A DNA stretch of 64,000 nt from Pseudomonas rubra (GCF_028656935.1 NZ_JAMDGZ010000019.1:124001-188000), one strand, 5' to 3'; positions 29,044 through 39,359 are shown, counted from the first letter of the stretch. Made by a program: numbers and translations. The notes: a model not told the origin generated them from the letters alone.

Positions 29044-30006
29044 GTGATCAAACACAAGAAAGCCCAGTGGCCCTGGCACGGGCTGACCGCGCTGGTCCTG
29101 ATCGGCCTGGCGATCAGCCTGTATTACGCGACCTCGATGATGTCCTACGAGTGGCGCTGGAACCGGGTGCCGCAGTACTTCGCCTACCAGGCGGAGGTCA
29201 CCCAGCGCGTCAGTGAAAACGGCACCATCGAAGCCATCGTCAGCAAGGGCGACATGGCCAGCGTCACTGTACGTGACGAGAGCGGCGGCGAGCAGGTCTT
29301 TGAGGTCGAGCAAGCCAGCGTGCAGCTGTCGCGCGGCGACGATGTGGCCGAAGGCGACCTGATCGGCGTTACCCATCACTGGGCTGCCGGCCCACTGGCC
29401 TGGGGCCTGTGGACCACGGTATGGATCTCGGTCGCCTCCGGCGTGCTGGGGCTCTTGATCGGCCTGTTTGCCGGGCTCTGCCGGCTGTCGAACAACCCGA
29501 CTCTGCGTGACCTGTCGACGGTCTACGTCGAGCTGGTACGCGGCACGCCGCTGCTGGTGCAGATTTTCATCTTCTACTTCTTCATCGGTACCGTGCTCAA
29601 CCTGTCCCGGGAGTTTGCCGGGGTGGCGGCGCTGGCGCTATTTACTGGCGCGTATGTCGCCGAGATCGTTCGCGCAGGCGTGCAGTCGATCGCCAGAGGC
29701 CAAGGTGAGGCTGCACGCTCGCTGGGCCTGAGCGCCGGCCAGTCGATGCGCCATGTGGTGCTGCCGCAAGCCTTCAAGCGTGTGCTGCCACCGTTGGCCG
29801 GGCAGTTCATCAGCCTGGTCAAGGACACCTCGCTGGTTTCGGTGATCGCCATCACCGAACTGACCAAAAGCGGTCGCGAGGCGATCACCACCTCGTTCTC
29901 GACGTTCGAGATCTGGTTCTGCGTCGCCGGCCTGTACCTGTTGATCAACCTGCCGCTGTCGCACATGGCCAGCCGGCTTGAGCGGAGGCTTGCGCAAAGT
30001 GATTGA
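29044..30006 (+). CDS. Amino-acid ABC transporter permease with extra extracytoplasmic segment
   Basis: 320 residues from GTG, with GGAAG about nine bases ahead. It is longer than the usual 220-250 residues. TM1 (about 8-33) is followed by about 80 hydrophilic residues ([20 protein letters not shown] and [17 protein letters not shown]), then a standard HisMQ/GlnP permease core. The core has the EAA loop [20 protein letters not shown] near 219-238. The inserted segment looks beta-rich and should be periplasmic. With no second permease gene, the channel is probably a homodimer. Its last bases overlap the ATPase start. Confidence 0.9.
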   Translation: MIKHKKAQWPWHGLTALVLIGLAISLYYATSMMSYEWRWNRVPQYFAYQAEVTQRVSENGTIEAIVSKGDMASVTVRDESGGEQVFEVEQASVQLSRGDDVAEGDLIGVTHHWAAGPLAWGLWTTVWISVASGVLGLLIGLFAGLCRLSNNPTLRDLSTVYVELVRGTPLLVQIFIFYFFIGTVLNLSREFAGVAALALFTGAYVAEIVRAGVQSIARGQGEAARSLGLSAGQSMRHVVLPQAFKRVLPPLAGQFISLVKDTSLVSVIAITELTKSGREAITTSFSTFEIWFCVAGLYLLINLPLSHMASRLERRLAQSD

Positions 30007-30733
30007 AGTCCGTGACCTGGTAAAAGTCTTCGACACCCGTGGGCAGGTCGTGCGCGCGGTGGATCACGTCAGCACCGACGTGGCCAAGGGCGAAGTGCTG
30101 GTGGTGCTTGGCCCTTCGGGCTCGGGCAAGTCGACGTTCTTGCGTTGCCTGAACGGCCTGGAGTCGTTCGATGAAGGCACCGTGGCCATCGACGGCCTGC
30201 AACTGGCCGACCCGAAGACCGACGTCAACGCCTACCGCCGTGAAGTCGGCATGGTGTTCCAGCATTTCAACCTGTTCCCGCACATGACCGTGCTGGAGAA
30301 CCTGTGCTTGGCGCAAAAGGTCGTGCGCAAGCGCGGCAAGGCCGAGCGCGAGGCCAAGGCCCGGGCCTTGCTGGAGAAGGTTGGTATCGCTCAGAAGGCC
30401 AACGAGTTCCCCTCACGCCTGTCCGGTGGTCAACAGCAGCGGGTGGCGATCGCCCGCGCCCTGGCCATGGACCCCAAGGTGATGCTGTTCGATGAGCCGA
30501 CCTCGGCGCTCGACCCGGAGATGGTCGGCGAAGTGCTGGATGTGATGAAGACCCTGGCCCTGGAAGGCATGACCATGGTTTGCGTTACCCATGAGATGGG
30601 CTTTGCCCGGGAAGTGGCGGACCGGGTGCTGTTCTTCGACCATGGCAAGCTGCTGGAAGACTCGCCGCCAGAGGCGTTCTTCACCTCGCCCAAGGACCTG
30701 CGCGCTCAGGCGTTTTTGCGTCAGGTACTTTGA
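29999..30733 (+). CDS. Polar amino-acid ABC transporter ATPase
   Basis: Cytoplasmic ATPase of the PAAT importer class (GlnQ/HisP/ArtP type), 244 residues from GTG ([15 protein letters not shown]). GGAGG lies ten bases ahead, inside the end of the permease gene. Walker A is GPSGSGKST near 35-43, the Q-loop FQHFNLF near 87, the signature [15 protein letters not shown] near 138-152, Walker B VMLFDEP near 158 and the switch His in VTHEMGF near 194. An upstream TTG at 29978 is an alternative start with no proper ribosome site. Confidence 0.93.
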   Translation: MIEVRDLVKVFDTRGQVVRAVDHVSTDVAKGEVLVVLGPSGSGKSTFLRCLNGLESFDEGTVAIDGLQLADPKTDVNAYRREVGMVFQHFNLFPHMTVLENLCLAQKVVRKRGKAEREAKARALLEKVGIAQKANEFPSRLSGGQQQRVAIARALAMDPKVMLFDEPTSALDPEMVGEVLDVMKTLALEGMTMVCVTHEMGFAREVADRVLFFDHGKLLEDSPPEAFFTSPKDLRAQAFLRQVL

Positions 30734-30739
30734 GGCCGT

Positions 30740-30803
30740 ATCGCGGGGCAAGCCCGCTCCCACAGAGTTCGAACAACCTGTGGGAGCGGGCTTGCCCCGC
30801 GAT
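30740..30803. repeat. REP palindrome pair (CGGGG class)
   Basis: ATCGCGGGGCAAGCCCGCTC and its inverse with CCCACAG/CTGTGGG borders. It lies between the convergent ABC importer operon and the chemoreceptor gene, within ten bases of both stops. Confidence 0.9.
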
Positions 30804-30808
30804 GCTTT

Positions 30809-32725
30809 CTACAGCTGGAACTTGCCGACCAGTGTCTGCAAATGCGTGCCCAGCCGCGCAAGCTCTACGCTCGACGCCGCTGTCTCCTCACTGGCGGCCG
30901 AGGTCTGATCCGACACATCGCGCACATTCATCACACTGCGGTTGATCTCTTCGGCCACCGCGCTTTGCTGCTCGGCAGCTGCGGCGATCTGCTGGTTCAT
31001 CGCCTGGATCGACGAGACGGTGCGGGTGATGGTCTCTAGCGAGGTGCCGGCGCGGCGGGTCAGTTCGACGCTGCTGTCGGTCAGGCCGCGGCTGGCGTCC
31101 ATGACCGAGGCTACCTGCTGGGTGCCGTTCTGCAGGCCGGCGATCAATTGCTCGATCTCTTCGGTGGACTGCTGGGTACGTTGCGCCAGGCTGCGCACTT
31201 CGTCGGCCACCACGGCAAAACCACGCCCGGCTTCACCAGCACGCGCAGCTTCGATGGCGGCGTTGAGGGCGAGCAGGTTGGTCTGCTGGGCCACTGACTT
31301 GATCACATCGAGCACGCTGCCGATCTTGTCGCTTTCGGCCTTGAGCTGGCCCATGGCTTCGCTGGAGTGGTTGACCTCGCTGGCCAAGCGCTCGATCTGG
31401 GCGATGGCTTCGCCAACCACTCGATCACCCTCACGGGCCTGCTGGTCGGCCATCACCGCGGCTTCCGAGGCTTCTTCGGCGTTGCGCGCGACTTCCTGCA
31501 CGGTCGCGGCCATTTCGTTCATGGCAGTGGCCACCTGGTCGGTTTCGACCTTTTGATTGTTGACCCCGGCGCTGGTCTGCTCGGTAACCGCCGACAGCTC
31601 TTCGGCGGCGCTGGCAATCTGGGTGACGCCGTCGCCGATGCCGCCGATCAGTTCGCGCAGGCTGACGGTCATGCGCTGCATGCTGCGCTGCAACTGGCCC
31701 AGTTCGTCGCGGCGCTCGACGTTGAGGTCGTGGCGCAGGTCGCCACTGGCAACCCGGTCGGCGGCGTTGAGGGTCTGGCGCAGGGGGATGATGATCTGCC
31801 GGGTGATGACCCAGGCGGCCAGCAGGCCGATCAGCAAGGCCAATGCGGTGGCCAGGGCCAGCATCGATTTGGCGTGCTGCGACTCTTCATCGCGCAGGCC
31901 AGTGAGGGTGGTGGTCAGTTGCTGGCTGAGCTCGATCAGGCTTTGGCCGAGCACGACCATCTGTTGGGCGGCCTGCTCGGAAGCGTTTTGCGCGTTGCCG
32001 AATTCGATCACCGCGCCGCGATAGTTGCCCAGGGCGCGAGCCGCCTGATTGAAGTTGCTGGAGTAGCTGGCAGGCAGCACTTCGGCCAGGGTCTTGAGTT
32101 GTGCGGTGGCCTGCTCGATGGCTTGCAGCGCGGTCTGTTGGAATTCGGCCTTGCCGCTGTAGGTGTAGCCGCGGACCTGGAAACGCGCCTGTTGCAGCAA
32201 CTTGCTGGCGCCGACCACGCTGTTGAACAGGTTCAGGTCGCTGCCGCCAAGCAGTTGTTGCTCGACCTGGGCGATCAGGGCTGCGGCCTCGTCGGCGCTG
32301 TTGCCAAGCACGGCGCGGCTGGCTTCCCGCTGCCGGGCGGCCTTGTCGGCACTGTCGAGGGCCTGGCGATACTGGCGCACGGTTTCGTGCTGCTGCTCGA
32401 TACGGCGGCGGTTCTCGGGCAGAACGATGCGTTGGTCGACTGCTTGCAGTTGACGCTCCAGCGCCGTCAGGGCATTGCTGAGGTTCTGTGCGGCCGCCTC
32501 ATCGCCCTTGATCTGGTAGCCCTGGCGGGCGATGCGCAGTTCGAGGGTGGCCTGGTGCACCTGGGAGATGCCGCCCAGGGTGTCGCCGCGCTCGGAGATA
32601 CCGTTCAGGCCCTGCCAGCCGGTCAGGGTAATGGTCAGGGTCAGCAGCAGGACCAGGCCGAAGCCAATGCCGAGTTTGAGGTTGACGCTCACATTACCCA
32701 GATGCTGGGCTAACCAACGGTACAT
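30809..32725 (-). CDS. mcpQ: HBM-domain chemoreceptor, probable McpQ
   Basis: A chemoreceptor of 638 residues starting at [15 protein letters not shown], preceded by GGAG. TM1 is at about 14-36. A long all-helical periplasmic region (about 37-285, e.g. [28 protein letters not shown]) fits the helical bimodular (HBM) sensor. TM2 is at about 287-307, then HAMP and a signalling domain with [23 protein letters not shown] receptors of P. putida (McpS, McpQ) sense TCA intermediates, and McpQ prefers citrate and citrate-metal complexes. As I recall, mcpQ lies next to rsmE in P. putida, which fits. The assignment to McpQ rather than another HBM receptor rests on that context. Confidence 0.72.
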   Translation of the reverse strand: MYRWLAQHLGNVSVNLKLGIGFGLVLLLTLTITLTGWQGLNGISERGDTLGGISQVHQATLELRIARQGYQIKGDEAAAQNLSNALTALERQLQAVDQRIVLPENRRRIEQQHETVRQYRQALDSADKAARQREASRAVLGNSADEAAALIAQVEQQLLGGSDLNLFNSVVGASKLLQQARFQVRGYTYSGKAEFQQTALQAIEQATAQLKTLAEVLPASYSSNFNQAARALGNYRGAVIEFGNAQNASEQAAQQMVVLGQSLIELSQQLTTTLTGLRDEESQHAKSMLALATALALLIGLLAAWVITRQIIIPLRQTLNAADRVASGDLRHDLNVERRDELGQLQRSMQRMTVSLRELIGGIGDGVTQIASAAEELSAVTEQTSAGVNNQKVETDQVATAMNEMAATVQEVARNAEEASEAAVMADQQAREGDRVVGEAIAQIERLASEVNHSSEAMGQLKAESDKIGSVLDVIKSVAQQTNLLALNAAIEAARAGEAGRGFAVVADEVRSLAQRTQQSTEEIEQLIAGLQNGTQQVASVMDASRGLTDSSVELTRRAGTSLETITRTVSSIQAMNQQIAAAAEQQSAVAEEINRSVMNVRDVSDQTSAASEETAASSVELARLGTHLQTLVGKFQL

Positions 32726-32803
32726 GGTGGGACTCCATTGCGATCGGCAGAGGCGGTTTTTGTTCTGTTGCCAATGCATCGGCCAGGAGCGGCAAAACTG
32801 AAG

Positions 32804-33511
32804 TCAGAACAAGCGTGCCAATAGCGCGGTGACCGCTGTCTCCACGCGCAGGATGCGTTCGCCGAGCTGTACCGGGCTCAGCCCGGCCTTGCCCAGCAGG
32901 TCGATCTCGTAGGGAATCCAGCCGCCTTCAGGGCCGATGGCCAGGGTTACCGGCTCATTCAGCCCGCGCGGGCAGGCCGGATACTGGCCGGGGTGGCCGA
33001 CCAGGCCGAGGGTGCCAGCGCTGATGGCCGGCAGGCGGTCTTCGACAAAGGGCTTGAAGCGCTTTTCGATGATCACTTCGGGCAGGACGGTATCGCGGGT
33101 TTGCTCAAGGCCAAGGATCAGTTGCTCGCGAATGGCCTCGGGTTCGAGGAATGGCGTTTGCCAGAAGCTTTTCTCGACCCGGTAGCTGTTGACCAGAATC
33201 ACTTTCGGCACGCCCATGGTGGCGACGGTCTGGAACACCCGGCGCAGCATTTTAGGCCGTGGCAGGGCCAGCACCAGGGTCAGTGGCAGCTTGGCCGGAG
33301 GTGGCAGATCGAAGCTGACGCTGAGCTCGGCTTCATGGCCTTCCAGGCGCAGCACCACGGCCTGGCCCATCAGCCCGCCGATACGACCCACGCGCAAGGT
33401 ATCGCCCACCGCTACGCGGTGGATCTCCTGCATGTGGGTAAAGCGCCGATCAGCCAGCACCACACGGTCGGCCGCGATGAAGTCGGCCTCTTCGAGTAAC
33501 AGCAGGTTCAC
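32804..33511 (-). CDS. rsmE: 16S rRNA m3U1498 methyltransferase RsmE
   Basis: SPOUT-family methyltransferase that methylates N3 of U1498 in 16S rRNA using SAM. 235 residues with an N-terminal PUA-like domain (about 1-70) and the knotted SPOUT domain. The knot motif is [17 protein letters not shown] near 192-208, followed by [19 protein letters not shown]. It overlaps tatC by four bases, so it ends the tat transcript. Confidence 0.95.
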   Translation of the reverse strand: MNLLLLEEADFIAADRVVLADRRFTHMQEIHRVAVGDTLRVGRIGGLMGQAVVLRLEGHEAELSVSFDLPPPAKLPLTLVLALPRPKMLRRVFQTVATMGVPKVILVNSYRVEKSFWQTPFLEPEAIREQLILGLEQTRDTVLPEVIIEKRFKPFVEDRLPAISAGTLGLVGHPGQYPACPRGLNEPVTLAIGPEGGWIPYEIDLLGKAGLSPVQLGERILRVETAVTALLARLF

Positions 33512-34299
33512 GGCTGGGTCGCTGGCGGTTGGTCGTTATGATCGTCGGCCGCATCTTGCGGGTGATCGCCGCGTTTGCGGATCAGGCCGCCAAACAGCAC
33601 GCCGATCTCGAACAGCAGCCACATCGGCACCGCCAGCAGAGTCTGCGAGAAGATGTCCGGCGGGGTCAGGATCATGCCGACCACAAAGCAGCCGATGATC
33701 ACGTACGGGCGGATCTTCTTCAGGTACTTCACGTCGACCACGCCGATCCACACCAGCAGCACCACGGCCACCGGGATCTCGAAGGCCACGCCGAAGGCGA
33801 AGAACAGGGTCATGACGAAGTCCAGGTAGCTGGAAATGTCCGTCATCATCGCCACCCCGTCCGGGGTGGCGCTGGCGAAGAAGCCGAAGATCAGCGGGAA
33901 CACCAGGAAGTAGGCGAAGGCCATGCCGGCGTAGAACAGGATGATGCTCGACACCAGCAGCGGAATGGCGATGCGTTTTTCATGGCGGTACAGGCCCGGC
34001 GCGATGAAGCCCCAGATCTGCTGGAGGATCAGCGGAATCGCCAGGAACAGCGAGACGATCATGGTCAGCTTGAACGGCGTCAGAAATGGTGAGGCCACAT
34101 CGGTGGCGATCATCGTTGCGTTGGCCGGCAAGTGCTCGCGCAACGGGGCCGAGACCAGGGTGTAGATCTGCTGCGCGAAGGAGAACAGCCCGGCGAAGAT
34201 CAGGAAGATGGCTGCGACGCAGCGCAGCAGGCGCGTACGCAATTCGGTGAGGTGCGAAACCAGCGGCATCGGCTGGTCGTTTTCCGGAATTTCGCTCAT
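33508..34299 (-). CDS. tatC: Sec-independent translocase subunit TatC
   Basis: Polytopic inner-membrane protein that recognises twin-arginine signal peptides and nucleates the Tat channel. 263 residues, six membrane spans, N-terminal [15 protein letters not shown] with the conserved LxELR motif near 12-26, and [14 protein letters not shown] near 128-141. The C-terminal tail is charged ([18 protein letters not shown]). It overlaps tatB and rsmE by four bases each. Confidence 0.96.
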   Translation of the reverse strand: MSEIPENDQPMPLVSHLTELRTRLLRCVAAIFLIFAGLFSFAQQIYTLVSAPLREHLPANATMIATDVASPFLTPFKLTMIVSLFLAIPLILQQIWGFIAPGLYRHEKRIAIPLLVSSIILFYAGMAFAYFLVFPLIFGFFASATPDGVAMMTDISSYLDFVMTLFFAFGVAFEIPVAVVLLVWIGVVDVKYLKKIRPYVIIGCFVVGMILTPPDIFSQTLLAVPMWLLFEIGVLFGGLIRKRGDHPQDAADDHNDQPPATQP

Positions 34300-34679
34300 G
34301 GGGCTCGCGGAGGCTGTGTCGGTTCGGTGGGCGCGCTGGCAACTGGCGGCGTGGCTTCGCTGCCGCTCGGGGCTGGCGCCGGGGCGCTTTCGCTGGTAGC
34401 CGCCGGGGTTGCAGGCGGCTCGGGCGTTACGCTGTTGGGGTTGAGGATCTTGCGCGCTTCCTGCTCCATGGAGAGGATGTGCTCGTTGTGCAACTGGCGA
34501 CGGATGTCATCAGCGCCGATTTCGCGCTCGACCTCCTGTTTGATCGCATTGAAGCTGCGCTTGAGCCGGCCGATCCACAGCCCGGCGGTGCGCGCGGCGC
34601 CCGGCAGGCGCTCGGGGCCGAGCACCAGCAGGGCCACCAGGCCCACGAGCAACAGTTCGCTGAAGCTGATCCCGAACAT
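34296..34679 (-). CDS. tatB: Sec-independent translocase subunit TatB
   Basis: 127 residues: short N-terminal membrane helix starting [20 protein letters not shown], the [10 protein letters not shown] hinge motif near 21-30, an amphipathic helix (to about 70) and a Pro/Ala/Thr-rich tail. TatB forms the signal-peptide receptor with TatC. The E in SELL at position 8 and the GPERLP motif distinguish it from TatA. Four bases separate it from tatA. Confidence 0.95.
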   Translation of the reverse strand: MFGISFSELLLVGLVALLVLGPERLPGAARTAGLWIGRLKRSFNAIKQEVEREIGADDIRRQLHNEHILSMEQEARKILNPNSVTPEPPATPAATSESAPAPAPSGSEATPPVASAPTEPTQPPRAP

Positions 34680-34683
34680 GTGA

Positions 34684-34953
34684 TTACTCTTTCTTGGCCG
34701 GTTCTTCGACCTTGTGGGCCTGGCCTTCGAAGGTCTGCGGCTGGTTCAGCGGCGAAGCGGCCTGCGGCTGGACAGGTTGCACCGACGCTGGGGTCTGCTC
34801 GTCGGGCTTGGACTCTTCTTCGTTCATGGCTTTCTTGAAGCCTTTGATCGATTCGCCCAGGTCGCTGCCGAAGTTCTTCAGCTTCTTGGTACCAAACACC
34901 AGTACCACCACGACCAGCAGGACGATCCAGTGTTTCCAGTCAAAAATACCCAT
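34684..34953 (-). CDS. tatA: Sec-independent translocase subunit TatA
   Basis: 89 residues: N-terminal membrane helix ([20 protein letters not shown]), the [20 protein letters not shown] hinge and amphipathic helix, then a Glu/Gln/Pro-rich tail. TatA oligomerises to allow folded proteins through the membrane. It starts 25 bases after hisE, so the hisI-hisE-tatABC-rsmE genes look like one transcription unit. Confidence 0.95.
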   Translation of the reverse strand: MGIFDWKHWIVLLVVVVLVFGTKKLKNFGSDLGESIKGFKKAMNEEESKPDEQTPASVQPVQPQAASPLNQPQTFEGQAHKVEEPAKKE

Positions 34954-34978
34954 GGTGCAATCCCTCGAAATAATTCAG

Positions 34979-35314
34979 TTAGGCCGACGGCTGACGCGCT
35001 GCTTTCTCGGCATGCCCGGAGAGGCCGAAACGGCGGTCCAGCTCGTCCAGCACCGCCTGCGGGTGCTGGCCCAGTTGGGCAAGCATGATCAGGCTATGGA
35101 ACCACAGATCGGCGGTCTCGTAGATGACATCGCTGCAGTCGCCGCTGTGGGCGGCGTCCTTGGCGGCGATGATGGTCTCGACCGACTCTTCGCCGAGCTT
35201 TTCCAGAATCTTGTTCAGGCCCTTGTGATACAGGCTGGCCACGTACGAGCTGTCGGGCTCGGCGCCTTTGCGCGCTTCGAGTACTTCGGCCAGGCGGGTC
35301 AGGGTGTCGCTCAT
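34979..35314 (-). CDS. hisE: Phosphoribosyl-ATP pyrophosphatase HisE
   Basis: Second step of histidine synthesis: PR-ATP to PR-AMP plus pyrophosphate. 111 residues starting [17 protein letters not shown]. The MazG-like helical bundle is marked by [15 protein letters not shown] near 40-54 and [14 protein letters not shown] near 66-79. The start is set one base after the hisI stop; an earlier in-frame start would lie inside hisI. HisE and HisI are separate proteins here rather than the fused HisIE of enterics. Confidence 0.95.
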   Translation of the reverse strand: MSDTLTRLAEVLEARKGAEPDSSYVASLYHKGLNKILEKLGEESVETIIAAKDAAHSGDCSDVIYETADLWFHSLIMLAQLGQHPQAVLDELDRRFGLSGHAEKAARQPSA

Positions 35315-35315
35315 G

Positions 35316-35708
35316 TCAGTGTCCTGCGCTGTAGATGGCATGCGGGTCCTTGAGGACCGGATCGACGGTCTTCCACTCACCGTGCTCGAAGACCCGGTAG
35401 AAGCAGCTTTCGCGGCCGGTATGGCAGGCGATATGACCCAGTTGTTCAACCATCAGGATGATTACGTCGGCGTCGCAGTCCAGGCGCATTTCATGCAGCT
35501 TCTGCACGTGGCCGGATTCTTCGCCTTTGCGCCACAGTTTGCCACGCGAACGTGACCAGTAGATGGCTCGCTGCTCGGCGGCGGTCAGGGTCAGCGATTC
35601 GCGGTTCATCCAGGCCATCATCAGCACGCGCCCGGTTTTGTGATCCTGGGCGATAGCCGGTACCAGGCCATCGCTGTTCCAGTTGATCTCGTCCAGCCAG
35701 TCTTTCAT
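35316..35708 (-). CDS. hisI: Phosphoribosyl-AMP cyclohydrolase HisI
   Basis: Third step of histidine synthesis: opens the adenine ring of PR-AMP. 130 residues from [10 protein letters not shown]; an ATG four codons earlier is possible. Metal and catalytic residues are visible in [14 protein letters not shown] near 78-91 and the Cys pair of [12 protein letters not shown] near 97-108. Adjacent to hisE and upstream of tat genes, an arrangement common in pseudomonads. Confidence 0.95.
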   Translation of the reverse strand: MKDWLDEINWNSDGLVPAIAQDHKTGRVLMMAWMNRESLTLTAAEQRAIYWSRSRGKLWRKGEESGHVQKLHEMRLDCDADVIILMVEQLGHIACHTGRESCFYRVFEHGEWKTVDPVLKDPHAIYSAGH

Positions 35709-35780
35709 CTTCGACTCCAAAGCCGGGTTCGAGCCTGTGCCGAACCCTTGCGCTAGTGTGCCAGCCAGCGGCGCGGCTGG

Positions 35781-37388
35781 CTATCGACGCACGATCAGGT
35801 AGAGGCCGGCGGCCAGCATCAGCCAGGCCGGCCAGGCGGCGGGAGCGCTCAGGCTGACCGCGCCGGCGGCCAGGGTGGCACCGCCGCCAAGCAACCCGGC
35901 ACCGAGCAGGCGCAGGGCCCAGTGATCGCTCCTCTGCTGCCAGGGCGCCGGTGGGTCGGACGGGTGCGGCTGCGACATGCGTTCGAGCAGGTCGCGGGTC
36001 ATGCCGGCCAGGTGCGGAATCTGCTCGACCTGACCGTGCAGGTTCTGCAGCAGGGTCTTGGGGCTGACCCGCTCGCGCATCCAGCGTTCCAGGAATGGCT
36101 GGGCGGTGCTCCACAGGTCCAGGTCCGGGTACAGTTGGCGGCCCAGGCCTTCGATGTTGAGCAGGGTCTTTTGCAACAGAACCAGCTGCGGCTGGACTTC
36201 CATGTTGAAGCGCCGTGCGGTCTGGAACAGGCGCATCAGCACTTGGCCGAAGGAAATATCCTTTAACGGTTTTTCGAAGATCGGTTCGCAAACGGTACGG
36301 ATCGCCGCTTCGAATTCATTCAGTTTGGTCTGCGCCGGTACCCAGCCCGAGTCGATGTGCAACTGCGCCACGCGGCGATAGTCGCGCTTGAAGAAGGCAA
36401 ACAGGTTGCGCGCCAGGTAGTCCTGGTCCTCGGGCGTCAGGCTGCCGACGATGCCGCAGTCGATGGCAATATACTGCGGGCTCCACGGCTTGACCGTGCT
36501 GACGAAGATGTTGCCCGGGTGCATGTCGGCGTGGAAGAAGCTGTCGCGAAATACCTGGGTGAAGAAAATCTCCACACCGCGTTCGGCAAGCATCTTCATG
36601 TCGGTGCGCTGATCGGCCAGGGTCACAAGGTCGGTGACCTGGATGCCGTAGATGCGCTCCATCACCAGCACCTTCGGCCGGCACCAGTCCCAGTAGACCT
36701 GGGGCACGTACATCATCTCCGAGCCTTCGAAGTTGCGCTTGAGCTGGCTGGCGTTGGCCGCTTCGCGCAACAGGTCGAGTTCGTCGTAGATGGTCTTCTC
36801 GTAGTCGTTGACCACTTCCACCGGGTGCAGCAGGCGCGCATCGGCCGAGACCCGCTCGGCACCCTTGGCAATCAGGAACAGCCAGGCCAGGTCTTGTGCA
36901 ATGACCGGTTTCAGGCCCGGGCGCACCACCTTGACCACCACCTCTTCGCCGCTCTTGAGCTTGGCTGCGTGCACCTGGGCCACCGACGCCGAGGCCAGTG
37001 GCTCGACGTCAAAGCGGCTGAACACCTCGCTGATGCTTGCCCCGAGCTGTTCTTCGATCAGGGCGATGGCGTGTTGCGAGTCGAACGGTGGTACGCGGTC
37101 CTGCAGCAGCATCAACTCGTCGGCGATGTCTTCAGGCAGCAGGTCACGGCGGGTCGAGAGCAACTGGCCGAACTTGATGAAGATCGGCCCCAGGTCCTGC
37201 AGTGCCAGGCGCAGGCGCGCGCCACGGCTCAGTTCAAGCTGCTTGCGCGGCAGCCAGCGCCAGGGCATGGCGTAACGCAGGCCCATCAGCCACCAGGGCA
37301 GGGGCAGGGCGAACAGCAGGTCATCGAGACGGTAACGGATCACGACGCGCTGGATGCGCAACAAACGGCGGACGGCAAGCAGCTTCAT
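35781..37388 (-). CDS. ubiB: Ubiquinone biosynthesis ATPase/kinase-like UbiB
   Basis: A protein-kinase-like (PKL) membrane-associated protein needed for the hydroxylation stage of ubiquinone synthesis; it probably has ATPase rather than kinase activity. 535 residues with the KxGQ motif ([20 protein letters not shown] split by helices, near 70-90), the Ala-rich loop [15 protein letters not shown] near 125-139, HADMHPGN near 286-293 and DCG near 310. Two C-terminal hydrophobic helices anchor it. It overlaps ubiJ by four bases. Confidence 0.95.
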   Translation of the reverse strand: MKLLAVRRLLRIQRVVIRYRLDDLLFALPLPWWLMGLRYAMPWRWLPRKQLELSRGARLRLALQDLGPIFIKFGQLLSTRRDLLPEDIADELMLLQDRVPPFDSQHAIALIEEQLGASISEVFSRFDVEPLASASVAQVHAAKLKSGEEVVVKVVRPGLKPVIAQDLAWLFLIAKGAERVSADARLLHPVEVVNDYEKTIYDELDLLREAANASQLKRNFEGSEMMYVPQVYWDWCRPKVLVMERIYGIQVTDLVTLADQRTDMKMLAERGVEIFFTQVFRDSFFHADMHPGNIFVSTVKPWSPQYIAIDCGIVGSLTPEDQDYLARNLFAFFKRDYRRVAQLHIDSGWVPAQTKLNEFEAAIRTVCEPIFEKPLKDISFGQVLMRLFQTARRFNMEVQPQLVLLQKTLLNIEGLGRQLYPDLDLWSTAQPFLERWMRERVSPKTLLQNLHGQVEQIPHLAGMTRDLLERMSQPHPSDPPAPWQQRSDHWALRLLGAGLLGGGATLAAGAVSLSAPAAWPAWLMLAAGLYLIVRR

Positions 37389-38008
37389 GCGTTATCGCTG
37401 GTATCAAGGGATCGGGCAAGGCGCTCAAGGCGCGCCTCAAGGCGTTCAATATCGACTTTGAGCGTGTCGAGTTCGCTGAAGCGGGCTTCGGCTTCGCGCT
37501 GGCCAACCAGGGTCCTGGCCTCTTCAGCGAGGTACTCGGACAGGTTCTGGTTGAGCGCCGCCAGGCCCTGGCGAGTCCAGTTGGCGCGGCTACGCAAGTG
37601 GCCGCTGAGCATCTGCGTGGCGACCGGGCCGAGCCAGCGGGAGACTTCGTACTCCCAGTCCAGCTCCAGGTCCTGCAGCACGGCGACCAGGTCAAGCAGC
37701 ACCGCGCTGTCGCCTTCAAGCTCGACCTGCGGGCTGTGCAGCACGGCGCTCTTGTCCTGGCTCAGGGCCAGGCGCAGCAGGCTGCTGGCCGGCGCACGCA
37801 GGGTGCAGTCAGCCTCGTTGGCCCAGTGCGTGGCCAGCATCAGGCCTTCGTCGCCGGGCAGGATGAACAGCTGCAGGGCAGGCTGGCGGCAGTCGATGGC
37901 AATCACCTTGCCGTCGAGCGGGCGCAGGCGCGGCAGCGCTGTGCTGTCCAGGCGCAAGACACGGTTGAGGCCGTGTTCGACGCTGGCGAGCAGGCCGGCC
38001 AGGAGCAT
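37385..38008 (-). CDS. ubiJ: Ubiquinone biosynthesis accessory factor UbiJ
   Basis: 207 residues: an N-terminal SCP2-like lipid-binding domain (about 15-115) and a C-terminal coiled coil (about 165-200, [20 protein letters not shown]). UbiJ binds hydrophobic quinone intermediates in the soluble Ubi complex together with UbiK. It is framed by ubiE and ubiB, with one- and four-base overlaps, as in other gammaproteobacteria. Confidence 0.93.
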   Translation of the reverse strand: MLLAGLLASVEHGLNRVLRLDSTALPRLRPLDGKVIAIDCRQPALQLFILPGDEGLMLATHWANEADCTLRAPASSLLRLALSQDKSAVLHSPQVELEGDSAVLLDLVAVLQDLELDWEYEVSRWLGPVATQMLSGHLRSRANWTRQGLAALNQNLSEYLAEEARTLVGQREAEARFSELDTLKVDIERLEARLERLARSLDTSDNA

Positions 38009-38778
38009 CAGGGCTTGATTCCCCGGTGCAGGGCAACGATGCCGCTGGTCATGTTGTGGTAGGTGACGCGGTCGAAACCGGCCTCGACCATCATCGCCTT
38101 GAGGGTTTCCTGGTCGGGGTGCATGCGGATCGATTCGGCCAGGTAGCGATAGCTTTCCGAGTCGTTGGTGATCAGCTTGCCGGCCAGCGGCATGAAGGCG
38201 AACGAGTAGGCGTCGTAGACCTTGGACATCAGCTTGTTGGTTGGCTTGGAGAATTCCAGTACCAGCAAGCGGCCACCGGGCTTGAGCACCCGCAGCATGG
38301 AGCGGATGGCCTCATCCTTGTGAGTGACGTTGCGCAGGCCGAAGGCGATGGTCACGCAGTCGAAGTGGTTGTCCGGGAACGGCAGCTTTTCGGCGTCGGC
38401 CTGGACGAACTCGATATTGCCGGCCACGCCGCGGTCGAGCAGGCGGTCACGGCCGACCTTGAGCATCGACTCGTTGATATCGGCCAGCACCACCTGGCCG
38501 CTAGGGCCGACCAGCTGCGAGAACTTGGCGGCCAGATCGCCGGTACCGCCGGCGATGTCGAGCACGCGGTTACCTGGGCGCACGCCCGACAGCTCGATGG
38601 TGAAGCGCTTCCACAGGCGGTGCATGCCGCCGGAGAGCACGTCGTTCATCAGGTCGTACTTGGCCGCCACCGAGTGGAACACCTCGGCGACTTTCTCGGC
38701 CTTCTGGCTTTCCGGCACATCTTTGTAGCCGAAGTGGGTGGTGGGTTCGGCGTGGTCGCCTTTGCGCTGATCGTTCAT
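38008..38778 (-). CDS. ubiE: Ubiquinone/menaquinone C-methyltransferase UbiE
   Basis: SAM-dependent C-methyltransferase converting DDMQH2 to DMQH2 in ubiquinone synthesis. 256 residues; the family opens with [25 protein letters not shown] sequence (15-35). The SAM motif I is [15 protein letters not shown] near 71-85 and the later [19 protein letters not shown] block is near 147-165. First gene of the leftward ubiE-ubiJ-ubiB unit, divergent from the small PHA-system gene. Confidence 0.96.
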   Translation of the reverse strand: MNDQRKGDHAEPTTHFGYKDVPESQKAEKVAEVFHSVAAKYDLMNDVLSGGMHRLWKRFTIELSGVRPGNRVLDIAGGTGDLAAKFSQLVGPSGQVVLADINESMLKVGRDRLLDRGVAGNIEFVQADAEKLPFPDNHFDCVTIAFGLRNVTHKDEAIRSMLRVLKPGGRLLVLEFSKPTNKLMSKVYDAYSFAFMPLAGKLITNDSESYRYLAESIRMHPDQETLKAMMVEAGFDRVTYHNMTSGIVALHRGIKP

Positions 38779-38902
38779 ATCGCTTCACCGGAAAAAATTA
38801 CTGGCCATTCTAGGGCGTACGGTCGGTTTTGTCTTGGCGGGGTGTGTCGCAGGTGGGACGCGGGCATAATACAAGTATGCCTTCGAACCCAGGATTGAAT
38901 GA

Positions 38903-39178
38903 ATGACCCAGATCAGCGTTGAACGCAAACACAGCCTGGGCCGCGACGCGGCTCGGCAAAAGGCCGAAGCCCTGGTCGACAAGCTGGCCCGTGAGTACGA
39001 CCTCAAGGCCAGCTGGAACGGTGACCGGGTCGAGATCAAGCGCAGCGGTGCCAATGGCAGCGTGCAGATCGGCGAGGACAGCATCAAGGTCGAACTGAAG
39101 CTGGGCATGATGCTGTCGATGATGAGCGCGACCATCAAGAGCGAGATCGAGCGGGCGCTGGACAAGGCGTTGGTTTGA
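38903..39178 (+). CDS. Polyhydroxyalkanoic acid system family protein
   Basis: A 91-residue soluble protein of the PHA_gran_rgn family (polyhydroxyalkanoic acid system protein), found near mcl-PHA loci. Sequence opens ISVERKHSLGRDAARQKAEAL; a short alpha-beta fold and the closing LGMMLSMMSATIKSEIERAL helix can be seen. AGGA precedes the ATG. It lies between ubiE and phaI with its own upstream gap. The biochemical role is not established; the name reflects neighbourhood. Confidence 0.85.
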   Translation: MTQISVERKHSLGRDAARQKAEALVDKLAREYDLKASWNGDRVEIKRSGANGSVQIGEDSIKVELKLGMMLSMMSATIKSEIERALDKALV

Positions 39179-39193
39179 TTGCGCGTTGGCCTC

Positions 39194-39219
39194 ATCGCCG
39201 GCAAGGCCGGCTCCCACAG
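39194..39219. repeat. Single REP arm (CCGG class)
   Basis: ATCGCCGGCAAGGCCGGCTCC followed by CACAG is one REP unit without its inverted partner; after it the sequence continues as unrelated ATTTGTGTGAGC. Its stem (GCCGGC-AA-GGCCGGC) belongs to a third arm class. It is the only unpaired REP seen in the window. Confidence 0.75.
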
Positions 39220-39244
39220 GATTTGTGTGAGCTGGTCTGATTTG

Positions 39245-39256
39245 GATCAGCTGATC
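39245..39256. promoter_or_regulatory. Palindrome upstream of phaI
   Basis: GATCAGCTGATC is a 12-bp perfect palindrome about 104 bases before the phaI ATG, inside the 180-base phaI upstream region. A CTGAT-TTGG-ATCAG repeat overlaps its left side. It could be a regulator site (PhaD is known to act at phaI), but it does not have the 6-8-6 form seen before phaC1. A further GCCCA-N7-TGGGC hairpin lies at 39306-39322. Confidence 0.3.
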
Positions 39257-39359
39257 TTGCCCTTAGGGTGAGAATTCTAATTTTTCCCCCTACCTTGTGC
39301 TCAAGCCCAACTTCCCTGGGCAGTTCTTCCATTTCCGTTCAGCGCGTGAGGTGTAGAGC

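Noticed and set aside
25168..29379. Reverse-strand open frame of 1403 codons opposite opgG, opgH and the ABC operon
   Set aside because: It is the GC-rich antisense shadow of secure forward genes, with His/Gln/Asp-rich composition and no recognisable domain.
32741..32748. FliA-type -10 (GCCGATCG) before mcpQ
   Set aside because: No TAAA at the required distance, and the predicted start would leave only about ten bases of leader.
39257..39281. Sigma70 promoter TTGCCC...TCTAAT for phaI
   Set aside because: Spacer is only 13 bases, too short for a normal promoter.
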